This document shows positions 6,702 through 6,720 of a stretch of DNA of 6,720 nucleotides, one piece after another. Positions within the stretch are counted from its first letter, which is position 1. Every line of letters begins with the position of its first letter. The translations under genes and the position numbers were made by a program. Location of the stretch: the NCBI GenBank assembly GCA_002762705.1, contig PCVE01000087.1, positions 1 through 6,720 on the forward strand, given 5' to 3'. This DNA comes from Candidatus Woesearchaeota archaeon CG11_big_fil_rev_8_21_14_0_20_43_8. GTDB taxonomy: Archaea > Nanobdellota > Nanobdellia > Woesearchaeales > CG08-08-20-14. The notes under the pieces were generated by a model. The model worked only from the letters and a program-made list of their open reading frames with translations, made no database searches and was not told the DNA's origin.

Positions 6702-6720
6702 ATCCAATATTCAATTTTGA
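6657..6720. mobile_element. Possible left end of an insertion sequence
   Basis: Exactly where SGNH-family sequence is lost, GGCTCCGTAGAACGG begins. This resembles the GGCTCTGT...-type terminal inverted repeats found in several IS families. The following bases hold a perfect 10-bp palindrome GCTAATTAGC (6677-6686), a G-run and a TATAAA box pointing rightward, as if toward a transposase gene beyond the window. No transposase sequence, second inverted repeat or target duplication can be seen, so the IS family is not assigned. Confidence 0.4.
6697..6702 (+). promoter_or_regulatory. Possible TATA box near the window edge
   Basis: TATAAA is preceded by the purine-rich GGGGG. If used, a leaderless gene would start about 25-30 bases downstream, beyond the end of the window. 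It may be the promoter of a transposase in the suspected insertion sequence; this is inference from position only. Confidence 0.3.

Noticed and set aside
6657..6720. A single sequencing frameshift as the cause of the short SGNH frame
   Set aside because: All three forward frames contain stops between 6664 and 6701, so one inserted or lost base near the break would not restore a long frame; an insertion boundary explains it better, though several errors cannot be excluded.

Overview
The window looks like a chromosomal segment of an archaeon, most likely of the DPANN superphylum (Woesearchaeota/Pacearchaeota-like). The reasons are an S-layer protein with the GGP(C)...LLVAGY C-terminal domain common in that group, a radical SAM protein of the archaeal COG2100 type, T-rich terminator sequence, and TATA boxes about 26-30 bases upstream of start codons that have no Shine-Dalgarno sequence (leaderless transcription). 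The lineage is inferred from remembered family features, not from a search.

Layout: (1) 1-1992, plus strand: the 3' part of a large acidic S-layer protein gene whose N-terminus and signal peptide lie outside the window. A strong hairpin plus T-tract terminator follows. (2) 2098-3591, plus: a polytopic GT-C-fold membrane glycosyltransferase-like protein with its own leaderless promoter. (3) 3584-4804 (open to 4846), minus: a COG2100-type radical SAM enzyme with a TRAM-like C-terminal domain, convergent with gene 2 and overlapping it by 8 bases. (4) 4914-6353, plus: an MBOAT O-acyltransferase (AlgI/DltB type), transcribed divergently from gene 3 behind a clear TTTATAAA box. (5) 6363-6701, plus: the N-terminal part of an SGNH-hydrolase-like membrane-anchored protein, the usual partner of such an MBOAT. 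Its recognisable sequence stops at about 6656, where a sequence resembling an insertion-sequence end (GGCTCCGTAGAACGG) begins and runs to the window edge.

How the genes may work together: the S-layer protein carries four N-glycosylation sequons, the GT-C protein could transfer sugars on the outer face of the membrane, and the MBOAT/SGNH pair would O-acylate an exported glycan. This makes the region a plausible cell-surface decoration locus. The MBOAT/SGNH pair looks more AT-rich than the S-layer gene and its family is mainly bacterial, which suggests acquisition by transfer. The probable insertion in the SGNH gene suggests the acylation step may be inactive in this strain. No tRNA, rRNA or CRISPR array was seen.
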